From an uncultured Prevotellaceae bacterium (GTDB taxonomy: Bacteria > Bacteroidota > Bacteroidia > Bacteroidales > Bacteroidaceae), in assembly GCA_902801375.1 (NCBI GenBank), contig CADCIB010000025.1, positions 1 to 41,788 on the forward strand: DNA of 41,788 nt, written 5' to 3'. This document shows, in pieces, positions 24,585 through 33,295 of the stretch; position 1 is the first letter of the stretch, and each line of letters starts with the position of its first letter. Below the pieces are notes generated by a model that did no database searches, was not told where the DNA came from, and saw nothing but the letters and a program-made list of their open reading frames with translations. The translations under genes and the position numbers were made by a program.

Positions 24585-24633
24585 CTGTTTGTTGGGGCAT
24601 CCTACTATATATAAAGGATGCCCCAACGAACAG
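24585..24633. repeat. Strong intergenic stem-loop
   Basis: A 19-bp stem (24585-24603 with 24615-24633, core GTTGGGGCATCCT) with one G-U pair and an 11-base A/T-rich loop. No T-run follows on either strand, so it is not an ordinary terminator. It may be a small mobile palindrome or an RNA structure. Otherwise 24423-24857 holds only the engB promoter and the 22-bp array. Confidence 0.8.
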
Positions 24634-24709
24634 CACATTACACACGCACAATTATCATGCTCCAGGAATAAATTAGGCAATTGTATGTGATGACCACGTC
24701 CTATCGGAG

Positions 24710-24850
24710 CTCAGAGATATTGAATGACATGCTTGGAGATATTGTATGACAAGCTCAGAGATATTGTATGACAAGCTTAGAGATATTGAATGGCAAGCTC
24801 AGAGATATTGAATGGCAAGCTCAGAGATATCAAACGACAGACTCAGAGAA
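24710..24850. repeat. 22-bp tandem array 3' of mrp
   Basis: Units begin with CTCAGAGATATTG or close variants at 24710, 24732, 24754, 24776, 24798, 24820 and partly 24842, an exact 22-bp spacing. It ends 8 bases from the mrp stop codon. A related 22-bp array lies at 40567-40720. Confidence 0.92.
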
Positions 24851-24857
24851 CACACTC

Positions 24858-25988
24858 CTATTTCATTCCTACAATTTGCGTGGCTGCTTGTTCACGATTG
24901 CGGCGGTTGGTGACGGTGACCACGGCCTGCGCCAGGTTGATGAAAGCCAGTCCGGTGGCAGAGTCGCTACTCAGAGCCACTGGCTTTCCGTTGTCGCCAC
25001 TGTCGCAGATACTCTGCACGATGGGAATTTGCGCCAGGAGCGGCACATGAAGTTCCTCTGCAAGCTGCTTGCAACCCTCTCGGCCGAAGATGTAGTAGCG
25101 GTTTTCGGGCAGTTCTGCGGGCGTGAACCACGCCATGTTCTCCACAAGGCCGAGAATGGGCACGTTTACCTTCTCGTTGCGATACATATCCACACCTTTG
25201 CGCGCATCGGCCAGTGCCACCTGTTGTGGTGTGCTGACAATGACAGCGCCTGTGATGGCCAGTGTCTGTAGCAGCGTCAGGTGGATGTCGCTCGTACCCG
25301 GAGGTGTGTCGAGAATGAAATAGTCGAGTTCACCCCAGTCGGCATCGCCGATGAGTTGTTTCAGTGCGTTGGTGGCCATTCCCCCGCGCCAGAGCGTGGC
25401 GGTGTCGGGTTTCACAAAGAAACCGATGCTGAGCAGTTTCACACCATATTGCTCCACAGGGCAGATGAGGTCGCGTCCGTCCTTATGGATGCCGTAGGGC
25501 TGAGCGTCTTCTACATTGAACATCTTGGGCATTGATGGGCCGAAGATGTCGGTGTCGAGCAGTCCCACGCGGTAGCCCAGTCGGGCCAGCGCGATGGCAA
25601 GGTTGGCGGCTACGGTGCTCTTGCCCACACCACCTTTGCCCGAGCTGACGGCAATGATATTCTTCACGCCCGGTAGCATCTTGCCTGCCTCGGGGCGGGG
25701 CTTCGACTTGAACTCCGTCTTGATTTCCACCTCCACATCCTTTCCGCAATGGTAGTGGATGGCCGCTTCAGCCGCTTTGATGGTCGATTTCAGAAACGGG
25801 TCGGTGTCGCGTGGGAATTCCAGCACCACGCCCACACGCCAGTTTTGCCGGCCGGAAGCAGGGTCGGGGGCTGCCACACTTGGTGTGTCGGCCACCATAT
25901 TGCTCTCCACAATACTCTTTTTCGTGCCGGCATAGGTCACGGTTGCCAGCGCTTCCATAATCATTCGGGGATATAATGTCTGTGCCAT
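24858..25988 (-). CDS. mrp: Mrp/ApbC-type P-loop Fe-S carrier
   Basis: 376 residues. The N-terminal 100 residues are a DUF59/MIP18-type domain, diverged. Then comes the deviant Walker A SSGKGGVGKST, an LDTDIFGPSMPKM switch, WGELDYFILDTPPGTSD (Walker B) and VIVSTPQQVALADARKG. These proteins deliver Fe-S clusters in the cytoplasm. The usual CxxC in the 'ENM..F.CP.C' stretch is absent; here it reads ENMAWFTPAELPENRYY, as I recall from other Bacteroidetes members. Its own promoter is at 26018-26025, giving a leader of about 25 nt. Confidence 0.93.
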   Translation of the reverse strand: MAQTLYPRMIMEALATVTYAGTKKSIVESNMVADTPSVAAPDPASGRQNWRVGVVLEFPRDTDPFLKSTIKAAEAAIHYHCGKDVEVEIKTEFKSKPRPEAGKMLPGVKNIIAVSSGKGGVGKSTVAANLAIALARLGYRVGLLDTDIFGPSMPKMFNVEDAQPYGIHKDGRDLICPVEQYGVKLLSIGFFVKPDTATLWRGGMATNALKQLIGDADWGELDYFILDTPPGTSDIHLTLLQTLAITGAVIVSTPQQVALADARKGVDMYRNEKVNVPILGLVENMAWFTPAELPENRYYIFGREGCKQLAEELHVPLLAQIPIVQSICDSGDNGKPVALSSDSATGLAFINLAQAVVTVTNRRNREQAATQIVGMK

Positions 25989-26017
25989 ATACCTGTTTTT
26001 CTTTATTATTGAGAGCG

Positions 26018-26025
26018 CAAAGGTA
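26018..26025 (-). promoter_or_regulatory. -7 box for mrp
   Basis: TACCTTTG then GCGCTC on the minus strand. Confidence 0.7.
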
Positions 26026-26142
26026 CTATTTTTTTATGGAGTAAGACGAAGAGAGAGTGAAGAATTATACTTTTGTTAGTTAATATTGCTTAAATTAAAA
26101 CTAATTCTTCATTCTTCCTTCTTCATTTTTCAATTTTCTGCG

Positions 26143-26150
26143 TACCTTTG
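26143..26150 (+). promoter_or_regulatory. -7 box for tRNA-Ser
   Basis: TACCTTTG then GCAGCC, 25 bases before the mature tRNA end. Confidence 0.7.
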
Positions 26151-26175
26151 CAGCCGCAAATTCGACTGATAGTCA

Positions 26176-26260
26176 GGAGAGATGGTAGAGTGGTCGATTA
26201 CACCGGTCTTGAAAACCGGCGCACTGAGAGGTGCCGGGGGTTCGAATCCCTCTCTCTCCG
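26176..26260 (+). tRNA. tRNA-Ser (anticodon TGA)
   Basis: 85 nt with a long variable arm. Acceptor GGAGAGA pairs with TCTCTCC, anticodon loop CTTGAAA with TGA, variable arm CGCACTGAGAGGTGC, T-arm GGGGTTCGAATCCC. No CCA is encoded. Confidence 0.95.
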
Positions 26261-26284
26261 CAGAATGGAATCCCAAACGAGTAG

Positions 26285-26314
26285 AAACCCTGACTTGCAA
26301 GAGTTAGGGTTTTT
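26285..26314 (+). terminator. Intrinsic terminator after tRNA-Ser
   Basis: AAACCCTGACT-tgcaag-AGTTAGGGTTT with one G-U pair, followed by T-rich sequence. Confidence 0.8.
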
Positions 26315-26366
26315 GTTTTACCCTGCAATAAGCTTTTGATATAACCCTTATTTTGATAGCATACTC

Positions 26367-27011
26367 ATGCCAAAGGAGAGAAACAAGGCAGACTCATATC
26401 GCGAGCGGGCTTACGAGGGCGACACTAAGGCGATGAACAATCTTGGTGTGTGCTACGAGCGTGGCATTGGTGTGAAGCTTTGTCTTGATCAGGCTTTCAA
26501 GTGGTATATGAAGGCTGCTGAGCTGGGCGATGTCTATGGCTGCTTCAACGTCGGCGAGTGCTACTATCACGGCAAGGGGGTGGAACAAGACGAGGCGAAA
26601 GCCTTCGAGTGGTATCTGAAAGCCGCCGACAAGGGCGACATGCAGTCGCAGGTGAATGTGGCCAATGCCTATTATTTGGGCAACGGCACAGAGCAAGACC
26701 ACTTTAAGGCCTTCTTGTGGTATCGCGAGGCAGCCTTTCAAGGGCATATCCTGAGTCAAAAAAACTGTGGCGCTGCCTATTGGAACGGCGACGGCGTGGA
26801 GAAAGACCTTGTGGAGTGTGCCTTTTGGTATGAACTGGCGGCCAATGGAGGCGATGCCCAGGCGCAGTTTGCCATCGGTTGGTTTCACATGACGGGCAAC
26901 GGGGTTCCCGTGGATGAGAAGAAGGGGCTGAGGTGGATTCATAAGGCAACCTTTCAGGGCTATCAGCCAGCCATCGACTATTGCAAGGAGCATGGATACA
27001 AATGGTATTGA
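26367..27011 (+). CDS. Sel1-repeat (TPR-like) protein
   Basis: 214 residues made almost wholly of five Sel1-like repeats of about 36 residues (for example AMNNLGVCYERGIGV, CFNVGECYYHGKGVEQD, QVNVANAYYLGNGTEQD, SQKNCGAAYWNGDGVEKD, AQFAIGWFHMTGNGVPVD). Such solenoids mediate protein-protein contacts. There is no signal peptide, so it is cytoplasmic. The 3' end lies just before the DUF4112 gene, with a possible overlapping start. Confidence 0.92.
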   Translation: MPKERNKADSYRERAYEGDTKAMNNLGVCYERGIGVKLCLDQAFKWYMKAAELGDVYGCFNVGECYYHGKGVEQDEAKAFEWYLKAADKGDMQSQVNVANAYYLGNGTEQDHFKAFLWYREAAFQGHILSQKNCGAAYWNGDGVEKDLVECAFWYELAANGGDAQAQFAIGWFHMTGNGVPVDEKKGLRWIHKATFQGYQPAIDYCKEHGYKWY

Positions 27012-27019
27012 ATCCTAAA

Positions 27020-27547
27020 ATGATGAAAGCGCGCACGACAGTATCCAACAAACAACGCAAGGAATTGCAGCGCCAGCGGCTGATGGACAACAAGGCCTAT
27101 CAGGCGATGGACGGTCTGACACGTTACTTAGACCGCTACCATCTCGATGCGCTCATTGGCGTCATCCCGGGATGGGGCGATGCCATAGCCCTGCTCTGTG
27201 TCGTGCCGTTTGTCTATTTCTCGTTGCATGTCGTCAAGAGCATCCCGCTGACATTGGCCGTGTTGAACAATTCTCTCCGCGACGTACTAATGGGCATGAT
27301 TCCCTTTTTCGTGGGCGATGTGATTGATTTCTTCCATCGTGCCAATATCCAGAACATGCAGATGATTCAGGGATTTGTAGATGGCGATGAGAACATCATC
27401 AAGCGGGTCAACCAGCGAGCCTTACAGTCGGCCATCGTCCTCGTTGTCTTGGTTTTGCTCATCATTCTCATGATATGGGCGCTATTCTGTTTTGGCAGCT
27501 ACTTGTATTCGTTTGTAAACATCCTTGTTGCCGGCGTTGGACGATAG
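27020..27547 (+). CDS. DUF4112 membrane protein
   Basis: About 175 residues from the ATG at 27020; ATGs at 27002 and 27023 are alternatives, the first overlapping the upstream stop. The core LDRYHLDALIGVIPGWGDAI and the following membrane helices are characteristic of DUF4112. Two or three more hydrophobic segments follow, the last at the C-terminus. The function is unknown. It lies directly downstream of the Sel1 gene and is likely co-transcribed. Confidence 0.85.
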   Translation: MMKARTTVSNKQRKELQRQRLMDNKAYQAMDGLTRYLDRYHLDALIGVIPGWGDAIALLCVVPFVYFSLHVVKSIPLTLAVLNNSLRDVLMGMIPFFVGDVIDFFHRANIQNMQMIQGFVDGDENIIKRVNQRALQSAIVLVVLVLLIILMIWALFCFGSYLYSFVNILVAGVGR

Positions 27548-27581
27548 AATTGATGAGTAATAACAAAAAAGACACCAAGAG

Positions 27582-27613
27582 TTTGTTTGTTCAAAGAAAA
27601 ATGCGTACCTTTG
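27582..27613 (+). promoter_or_regulatory. Bacteroidetes promoter next to a start codon
   Basis: TTTG at 27582-27585 and TACCTTTG at 27606-27613, 20 bp apart. The ATG at 27619 is only 5 bases after the -7 box, so the transcript may be leaderless. Confidence 0.7.
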
Positions 27614-27618
27614 AACCC

Positions 27619-28203
27619 ATGAAAATGAAGCATATCTTTTTAATTTCCCTGATGAGTATGATTACTCTCTGGGCAAATGGTCAGAACGACCAGACGGAAA
27701 AAGGGCAAAAGAGTAAGTTTGCCGGTATGAGAATGGAGGTGGCCGAGTCTGAAACAGACAATGGTGAGTATAGTATCTTTACTCTTGAAGACGAGGATGG
27801 CCACTTTGGCTACTACCTTAGTCTGGGGCGGCTGACAAGTGTGTTAGGTGCTGATGAGATACTTGGTATGGAAATAAAAAACGTTTCCGAAACCACCATC
27901 TGTATAGGAGAAACCGCAGACAAAGCCCTTGTGGCACTCAATGACATTCTTGAGCTATTCGACAAGGATGTAGATTTTACCACCGAGTTTGTAGGGCGTT
28001 CAGTCACCAAAAGTGGGCAACTTGGAGAACCGAACACCTCGCTCTGTATCGTGAAGAAAAAACCGTTTGGAGGTAAGCGTCTGATGTTTGTATTTGATCG
28101 TGGCAAACATGAGGCACATGCCTATCTGAACAAATCGACAGTCAAGGAACTTCGCACAGGTCTGAAGATAGACAAAAAATTGCATCCTAAGCATCATCGC
28201 TAA
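27619..28203 (+). CDS. Predicted secreted protein of unknown function
   Basis: 194 residues from the ATG at 27619; an ATG at 27625 is equally likely. The start MKMKHIFLISLMSMITLWANGQ is a signal peptide with likely cleavage after ANG or NGQ. The mature part is small alpha/beta with no motif I recognise, ending in a basic KLHPKHHR tail. It has its own strong promoter, but almost no leader. It is followed after 15 bp by glycerate kinase. Longer upstream starts would precede the promoter. Confidence 0.7.
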   Translation: MKMKHIFLISLMSMITLWANGQNDQTEKGQKSKFAGMRMEVAESETDNGEYSIFTLEDEDGHFGYYLSLGRLTSVLGADEILGMEIKNVSETTICIGETADKALVALNDILELFDKDVDFTTEFVGRSVTKSGQLGEPNTSLCIVKKKPFGGKRLMFVFDRGKHEAHAYLNKSTVKELRTGLKIDKKLHPKHHR

Positions 28204-28218
28204 GCAGTTCAGGCAAGC

Positions 28219-29412
28219 ATGATAAAGATTATCGTGGCTATTGACTCGTTCAAGGGCTGTCTGACATCGGTGGAAGCCAATCAGGCGGCAGCCGAGGGAA
28301 TTCTGCGTAGGATTCCTGAGGCTACGGTCGTTCAAATACCCGTTAGCGATGGCGGTGAGGGTTGGCTCTCTGCATTTCAAGCTGCTTGGGGAGGACAATT
28401 GGTGGATGTCAGCGTTTGCGACCCGCTGATGCGTCCCATCGTGGCACAGTATCTGATGAAGGATGACACGGCCGTAATTGAAATTGCAAAAGCCAGTGGA
28501 CTCACGCTGTTGAGTCGAGAGGAGCGCAATCCCATGAAGGCCACCAGTTATGGTACGGGCCAGCTCGTGGTTGATGCAGTGCGTAGAGGCTGTAAACACA
28601 TTATCGTAGGGCTGGGAGGCAGTGCCACCAGCGATTGTGGCATCGGTATGTTGCGAGCTGTAATCGACGGACTGACATTGCGTGGTGACTGCTCACGAAT
28701 GGAAATAGAGACGAATCCTGATATCTCTCGTATCATTGCTGCCTATGCCGATGATGAAATGAAAGCGTTGGACGACGTTCATTTCACCATAGCTACCGAT
28801 GTAGGCAATCCTCTTTGTGGAGAGAACGGCGCTGCTAATGTGTTTGGACCTCAGAAAGGAGCTACCCCAGAAATGGTGCGCTCTCTCGATGACCGTGCCC
28901 GGCGGTTTGCTGAGGTGACGGCCAGGCATTTCGGCTACGACTGTCAGCATGAGCCTGGTGCAGGAGCAGCTGGAGGACTTGGCTATGCCTTCCTGCAATT
29001 TATGAGCCGAAGCCGTAGGACGTATTCCGCGGAGTCGTTGCAAGAGGGTGGGGAAGTTAAGTTCGTGGGAAAGGATGGAGTGGAATGTCGTCCGGGCATC
29101 GACCTGATTCTAGATGCTATAGGTTTTGAGCATCATCTGGAAGACGCTACTCTTGTCATCACGGGCGAGGGATCGGCCGACCGCCAAACGCTGATGGGCA
29201 AACTGCCCTTTGGCATTCTCCGAAGGGCGAAGGGGCGCGGTGTCCCTGTGGTCTTGATAGCAGGACGTATCAAGGATAGTCAGCAATTGCTCGATGCCGG
29301 CTTCTCGAGAGTGGCGTGCATCAATCCCATCGGACTCCCCATTGAGGAGGCCATGAATCCTTCGACTGCCAAGCGGAATATCTCTTCACTTGTTTTCAGA
29401 CTGTCAGACTAA
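28219..29412 (+). CDS. Glycerate kinase (GlxK/GarK type)
   Basis: 397 residues, close to the family length of about 380. Phosphorylates D-glycerate, in this family usually to 2-phosphoglycerate. Motifs: VAIDSFKGCLTSVEANQA, VSDGGEGW, LGGSATSDCGIGM, TDVGNPLCGENGA, EPGAGAAGGLGYAF and VITGEGSADRQTLMGKLP. The 3' end overlaps the opposing zinc-ribbon gene by 4 bases. Confidence 0.95.
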   Translation: MIKIIVAIDSFKGCLTSVEANQAAAEGILRRIPEATVVQIPVSDGGEGWLSAFQAAWGGQLVDVSVCDPLMRPIVAQYLMKDDTAVIEIAKASGLTLLSREERNPMKATSYGTGQLVVDAVRRGCKHIIVGLGGSATSDCGIGMLRAVIDGLTLRGDCSRMEIETNPDISRIIAAYADDEMKALDDVHFTIATDVGNPLCGENGAANVFGPQKGATPEMVRSLDDRARRFAEVTARHFGYDCQHEPGAGAAGGLGYAFLQFMSRSRRTYSAESLQEGGEVKFVGKDGVECRPGIDLILDAIGFEHHLEDATLVITGEGSADRQTLMGKLPFGILRRAKGRGVPVVLIAGRIKDSQQLLDAGFSRVACINPIGLPIEEAMNPSTAKRNISSLVFRLSD

Positions 29413-29717
29413 GTCCAAAACTCCTTCTCACCTGTGTATTCCATCTGATGATCGACCTGCCGACTTGCGCACTTCGGGCAGGTCTTCATGTCCCATTTCC
29501 GAATATTGGCGCTGCCACATTGAAGGCACAGCCGTCCTACTTCGCTTCGGTAGGAAGGAGCCACATCGGCTATGATGCCACCCACCACGATGTTCTGGAC
29601 GGTCTTGCAGTCGGGGCAGTACATTGCCATTATCTGCTGGCGGAACAAGCCTCGCCCTTCATAGACATCGGCTTCATAGCCGCATTGGTTGCAGCGGTAT
29701 TTCCTTTTCCAGGCCAT
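29409..29717 (-). CDS. Zinc-ribbon protein
   Basis: 102 residues with four CxxC pairs (CNQC, CPDC, CLQC, CPKC), enough for two zinc ribbons. No other domain. It is cytoplasmic, and a role in nucleic acid or protein binding is likely but unproven. The start is 5 bases after the nucleotidase stop, so it is probably translated from the same message. Confidence 0.8.
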   Translation of the reverse strand: MAWKRKYRCNQCGYEADVYEGRGLFRQQIMAMYCPDCKTVQNIVVGGIIADVAPSYRSEVGRLCLQCGSANIRKWDMKTCPKCASRQVDHQMEYTGEKEFWT

Positions 29718-29722
29718 AGGTG

Positions 29723-31483
29723 CTATTTAGCATGAGGGAAAAGCAGTTGCCGGTCGCGCTCAATGGCGGGCAGTGTCCACGCCTCCGGCACGAATCGCCA
29801 GTTGTGGTTAGGGAGTGGGTTGATCTTTCCTGCTTTCTCAATTTCTTGCATCAGGTAATAGCGTTGGTCGCGCTCACTGCGCCAGACAATGCGGCTGTTG
29901 AGTTCCTTCTGCGGGATGCCTGCTCCGCGAGTGAGCAGTTCACCGCCGCCGTTGCCGCGATAGCTGTTCATGGATACGCGGTAGGTCTTCTGCGGGTCGA
30001 AGGGCTGCCCATCTGACATGCTGAGGATGTGTACTTTCTCTCCGTCGGGTTTCGTCACGTCCACTTCGTAGTCGATGCCGGCAGCGCTGTCGAAGTTGAA
30101 GGCCAGGTTCTTGAACATGAAGCGCTGGTTGTCGTCACCGTTGTCGTCAGCCAGGAGCATGATGTGGTCGTCGGGCGACTTCATCGTGTTGACCCAGAGG
30201 TCGTAGCTCATCTCGAGGTGGCGTCGCACTTCTTCACCGGTGAGCAGCATAACGTATATCTGGTTCTCGTACTTGTAGAGATTGAACATGTCGGCCACGC
30301 AGACATCTCCCTCGGGGATGACGGTGTCGAAGGTGAGTGGCGCGTTCAGTGAGATGTCGGCTCCTGTGATTTGCAGCTGCAGGTTGTGGATGAGGTCGCA
30401 GAAGGCGCTGTTGCCGAAATAGCTGTCGCGTACGTAGACGGGTTTTTGGAAAACGCCGATCTTGCGGTTGACGAAGTGGTTGACACTGTCGATGTCGGCT
30501 TGGAAATGCGCCATGTAGTCTTCATCGACGGCCATGTCGGCGATGCTGACCAGTTGTCCGCTGACTTGTTTGTAGATGACCTTACCGTCTTTCATCTTCA
30601 CCTGGATGTTGGCGTCGCAGAGATTATATGCGTTGCTTGATGGATCGAGCAGCACCACCTCCTGTCCGGCATCGTTGCGGATGACGTCGCTGCAGCTGCG
30701 GTGGTCGTGCCCGAAGACTATCAGGTCGAAGCCCGGCACCTCTTTGGCTACCCGCAGCGTGGCGTCTTCCTCATATTCGGGAGTCGTGATGCCACCCTCC
30801 TTTCCAGCATGAAACAGTCCGATGACAACATCGGGATGCTCGTTTTCCTGTAGGTGCTTCATCCAGAATCGTGCACTGCTGACCATCTCGTCGAAACGAA
30901 GTCCTGTCCAAAGGCTTTCCTCCAGCCAATTGGGGATGGCGGGCGTTATCAAACCAAGAATGGCAATGCGCAGTCCTTCGCGCTCCAGGATGGTATAAGG
31001 CTGTACGTACGGTTTTCCAGTGTGCGTGTCGATGATGTTGGCACCCAGCATGGGACATTCCACTTCGCGTATCCATTTGTCGTAGACGGGATGCCCCGTT
31101 TCAATATCGTGATTGCCAACGGTTTGCGCATCGTAGTTCAGGTAATTGATGACCTTGGCCGCAACGTTCTCGATGGTGGGGTTGACGAAGTTGCAGTAGT
31201 AGCATGTGGGCTGCCCTTGCAGGATGTCGCCGTTGTCGAGGAGTATGAGGTTTCGCCCATATGTCTGACGCAACTGGTTGATGTATGTGCAGGCGCGGGC
31301 GAGCGAACCGCGACGGGGTTTACGGTTGATAAAATCGTAGGGGAAGAAACTCCCGTGAACATCGCTTGTCTGTATGACACGCAGGTTGACGGTCTTTACT
31401 TCGCTGGTTACGGTCGTTTCGGTCATGGCGTTCATGTTGATGCAACCTGTTGCCAGGAATGCCAAGAATAAAGTTTTCATCAT
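29723..31483 (-). CDS. 5'-nucleotidase / cyclic nucleotide phosphodiesterase-type metallophosphatase
   Basis: 586 residues. The N-terminus (MMKTLFLAFLATGCINMNA) is a signal, possibly lipoprotein. Dinuclear metal site: TSDVHGSF (D41, H43), LLDNGDILQGQ, VGNHDIETG and FGHDHRS. The C-terminal domain (QITGADISLNAPL, then the RVSMNSYRGNGGG region) is the substrate-specificity domain of the 5'-nucleotidase/CpdB family. Hydrolyses extracellular nucleotides or 2',3'-cyclic nucleotides; the exact substrate cannot be told. Located in the periplasm or on the outer surface. Confidence 0.9.
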   Translation of the reverse strand: MMKTLFLAFLATGCINMNAMTETTVTSEVKTVNLRVIQTSDVHGSFFPYDFINRKPRRGSLARACTYINQLRQTYGRNLILLDNGDILQGQPTCYYCNFVNPTIENVAAKVINYLNYDAQTVGNHDIETGHPVYDKWIREVECPMLGANIIDTHTGKPYVQPYTILEREGLRIAILGLITPAIPNWLEESLWTGLRFDEMVSSARFWMKHLQENEHPDVVIGLFHAGKEGGITTPEYEEDATLRVAKEVPGFDLIVFGHDHRSCSDVIRNDAGQEVVLLDPSSNAYNLCDANIQVKMKDGKVIYKQVSGQLVSIADMAVDEDYMAHFQADIDSVNHFVNRKIGVFQKPVYVRDSYFGNSAFCDLIHNLQLQITGADISLNAPLTFDTVIPEGDVCVADMFNLYKYENQIYVMLLTGEEVRRHLEMSYDLWVNTMKSPDDHIMLLADDNGDDNQRFMFKNLAFNFDSAAGIDYEVDVTKPDGEKVHILSMSDGQPFDPQKTYRVSMNSYRGNGGGELLTRGAGIPQKELNSRIVWRSERDQRYYLMQEIEKAGKINPLPNHNWRFVPEAWTLPAIERDRQLLFPHAK

Positions 31484-31487
31484 TTAT

Positions 31488-31528
31488 AAAAAGTCCGCAG
31501 ACTTCCTATGGGAGTGGGAGTCTGCGGA
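31488..31528 (-). terminator. Intrinsic terminator after the MFS gene
   Basis: TCCGCAGACT and AGTCTGCGGA form a 10-bp perfect stem at 31494-31503 and 31519-31528. Reading the minus strand a T-run follows (31492-31488). Confidence 0.8.
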
Positions 31529-31548
31529 TGGTTGTCATATTAATATGA

Positions 31549-33171
31549 TTACTCTTTGATGTTAGGCTCTTCCAGTCCGAGACCACGCTTCTTGTCCACC
31601 ACCTTCAGCACCAGGCCGAGGATGAGTGCTGCCACACCAAGGCTGGCCAGCATCACGAGCGGAGCGGTGTAGTCGAACTGAGTGGGATCGGTCACACCCG
31701 GGTTGGTCTTGTCGAGCACCTTACCGATGAGCAACGGGAACAGCCAAAGACCGATGTTCTGAATCCAGAAAATCAGGGCATAGGCCGAACCGATGACCTT
31801 AGCGTCAACCAGCTTCGGAACGCTGGGCCACAGCGATGCGGGCACGAGCGAGAACGAAGAGCCCAGCACGAGGATGGTGATATAGGCGATGGCGATGCCG
31901 CCGACAGCGCTACCCTTGAACATCGGAAGCACGAAGGCAAATGTCAAGTGGCAGGCGATGAGCAGCAATGAGCCCAGCACGAGCATGGAAGCAGCCTTTC
32001 CCTTGTGGTCGACATAGCTGCCGAGAATCGGCGTGATGAGCACGGCCAGCAGCGGGAACACGGCGAAAATCGACTCTGCCGACTGGCGCATGTAGCCCAT
32101 GTAGCAGTAGGTGATGAGCGCGATGATAGAGATGGCAAGCAAGCCATATTTCGGACCAGCCTTCTTTTGGAAGTTGCTGGCAAAGCCTGCTGCGGCCACG
32201 AGCAGCATGATGACATACTGGACGATGGTCACCGTGGGACTTGCCCAGAACGAGTCGGAGGCCGGTTCGGTCAGCGTCAGGTTACACTGTAGCATGTTGA
32301 CGGCATACTTCTGGAAGGGGAAGATGGCCGAATAGTAGAGCACACAAAGCAAAGCAACGAGCCAGAAACCGCTGTCGGTGAGAATCTTGCCCAGGTCGGA
32401 GATCTTGAACGGATCGTCCTTCTCCTCTGCCTCACCCGTCTGCGCGTCGAGTTTCTTGTCCATGAAGAAGTAAACGATGAACATCATCAGGGCGATGCAC
32501 ATCAGCACAACACCGAAGGCAACGCTGCGGGTGACGCTGATGTTGCCGCCAAGCTTGGCGAAGAAGGGCGAGAAAATCATACAGGTAGCCACACCGAGAC
32601 GGGCGAGCGCCATCTCAGAACCCATTGCCAGAGCCATCTCACGTCCTTTGAACCACTTCACGATACCGCGACTCACGGTGATGCCGGCCATCTCACAGCC
32701 GCATCCGAAAATCATGAAACCGCAGGCTGCAAACTTGGCCGAAGCGGGCATACCCTGGTAGAAGGGCGAAACGCCTAATTCGTCGAAAATGGGGATGTAG
32801 TTGAGGTTGTTGGTGAACCATGTCTCCAGTCCGCTGCCGATGAAAGCTTCGCTGACGGCATACCACTTGATGATAGCGCCCACGAGCATCACGGCACCCG
32901 ACAGGACTGCTGTGAAGCGTACGCCCATTTTGTCGAGGATGATACCAGCAAAAATGAGGAAGAATACGAAGACGTTGAGGAATACCTCAGCCCCCTGCAT
33001 CGTTCCGAAGGCAGAGGAGTCCCAGCCACGTGTTTCCTGCATGAGGTCCTTGATAGGTGACAGTATATCCATGAAGATATACGAACAGAACATGGCCAAA
33101 GCCAAGAGCAAGAGAGCGGTCCAGCGCATGGCTGCAGAGTCTCTCAGTGTTTTTTGAATGGTTTGTGTCAT
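31549..33171 (-). CDS. MFS transporter
   Basis: 540 residues with about 12 membrane helices, two halves joined by a charged loop (MDKKLDAQTGEAEEKDDPFK). The DKMGVRF stretch after helix 2 resembles the MFS motif A. It resembles the widespread Bacteroidales MFS proteins of unknown substrate (distantly MFSD1-like). It lies downstream of the S9 peptidase on the same strand (124-bp gap), so peptide or sugar uptake is possible. Confidence 0.85.
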   Translation of the reverse strand: MTQTIQKTLRDSAAMRWTALLLLALAMFCSYIFMDILSPIKDLMQETRGWDSSAFGTMQGAEVFLNVFVFFLIFAGIILDKMGVRFTAVLSGAVMLVGAIIKWYAVSEAFIGSGLETWFTNNLNYIPIFDELGVSPFYQGMPASAKFAACGFMIFGCGCEMAGITVSRGIVKWFKGREMALAMGSEMALARLGVATCMIFSPFFAKLGGNISVTRSVAFGVVLMCIALMMFIVYFFMDKKLDAQTGEAEEKDDPFKISDLGKILTDSGFWLVALLCVLYYSAIFPFQKYAVNMLQCNLTLTEPASDSFWASPTVTIVQYVIMLLVAAAGFASNFQKKAGPKYGLLAISIIALITYCYMGYMRQSAESIFAVFPLLAVLITPILGSYVDHKGKAASMLVLGSLLLIACHLTFAFVLPMFKGSAVGGIAIAYITILVLGSSFSLVPASLWPSVPKLVDAKVIGSAYALIFWIQNIGLWLFPLLIGKVLDKTNPGVTDPTQFDYTAPLVMLASLGVAALILGLVLKVVDKKRGLGLEEPNIKE

Positions 33172-33295
33172 CTTTTTTGATTTACTATTTGTTATTACGA
33201 ATGGTTTTACTGTTTATTCGGTAACGGTATAATACATTTTGCCTTGAGGGTTTTACGGGGCAACCGATCAGGCATTTGGCGGGAGGACAAGAGGA

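Noticed and set aside
24492-24680. 62-codon minus-strand frame
   Set aside because: Runs through the stem-loop, has no promoter or motif, and its codon pattern is unlike its neighbours.
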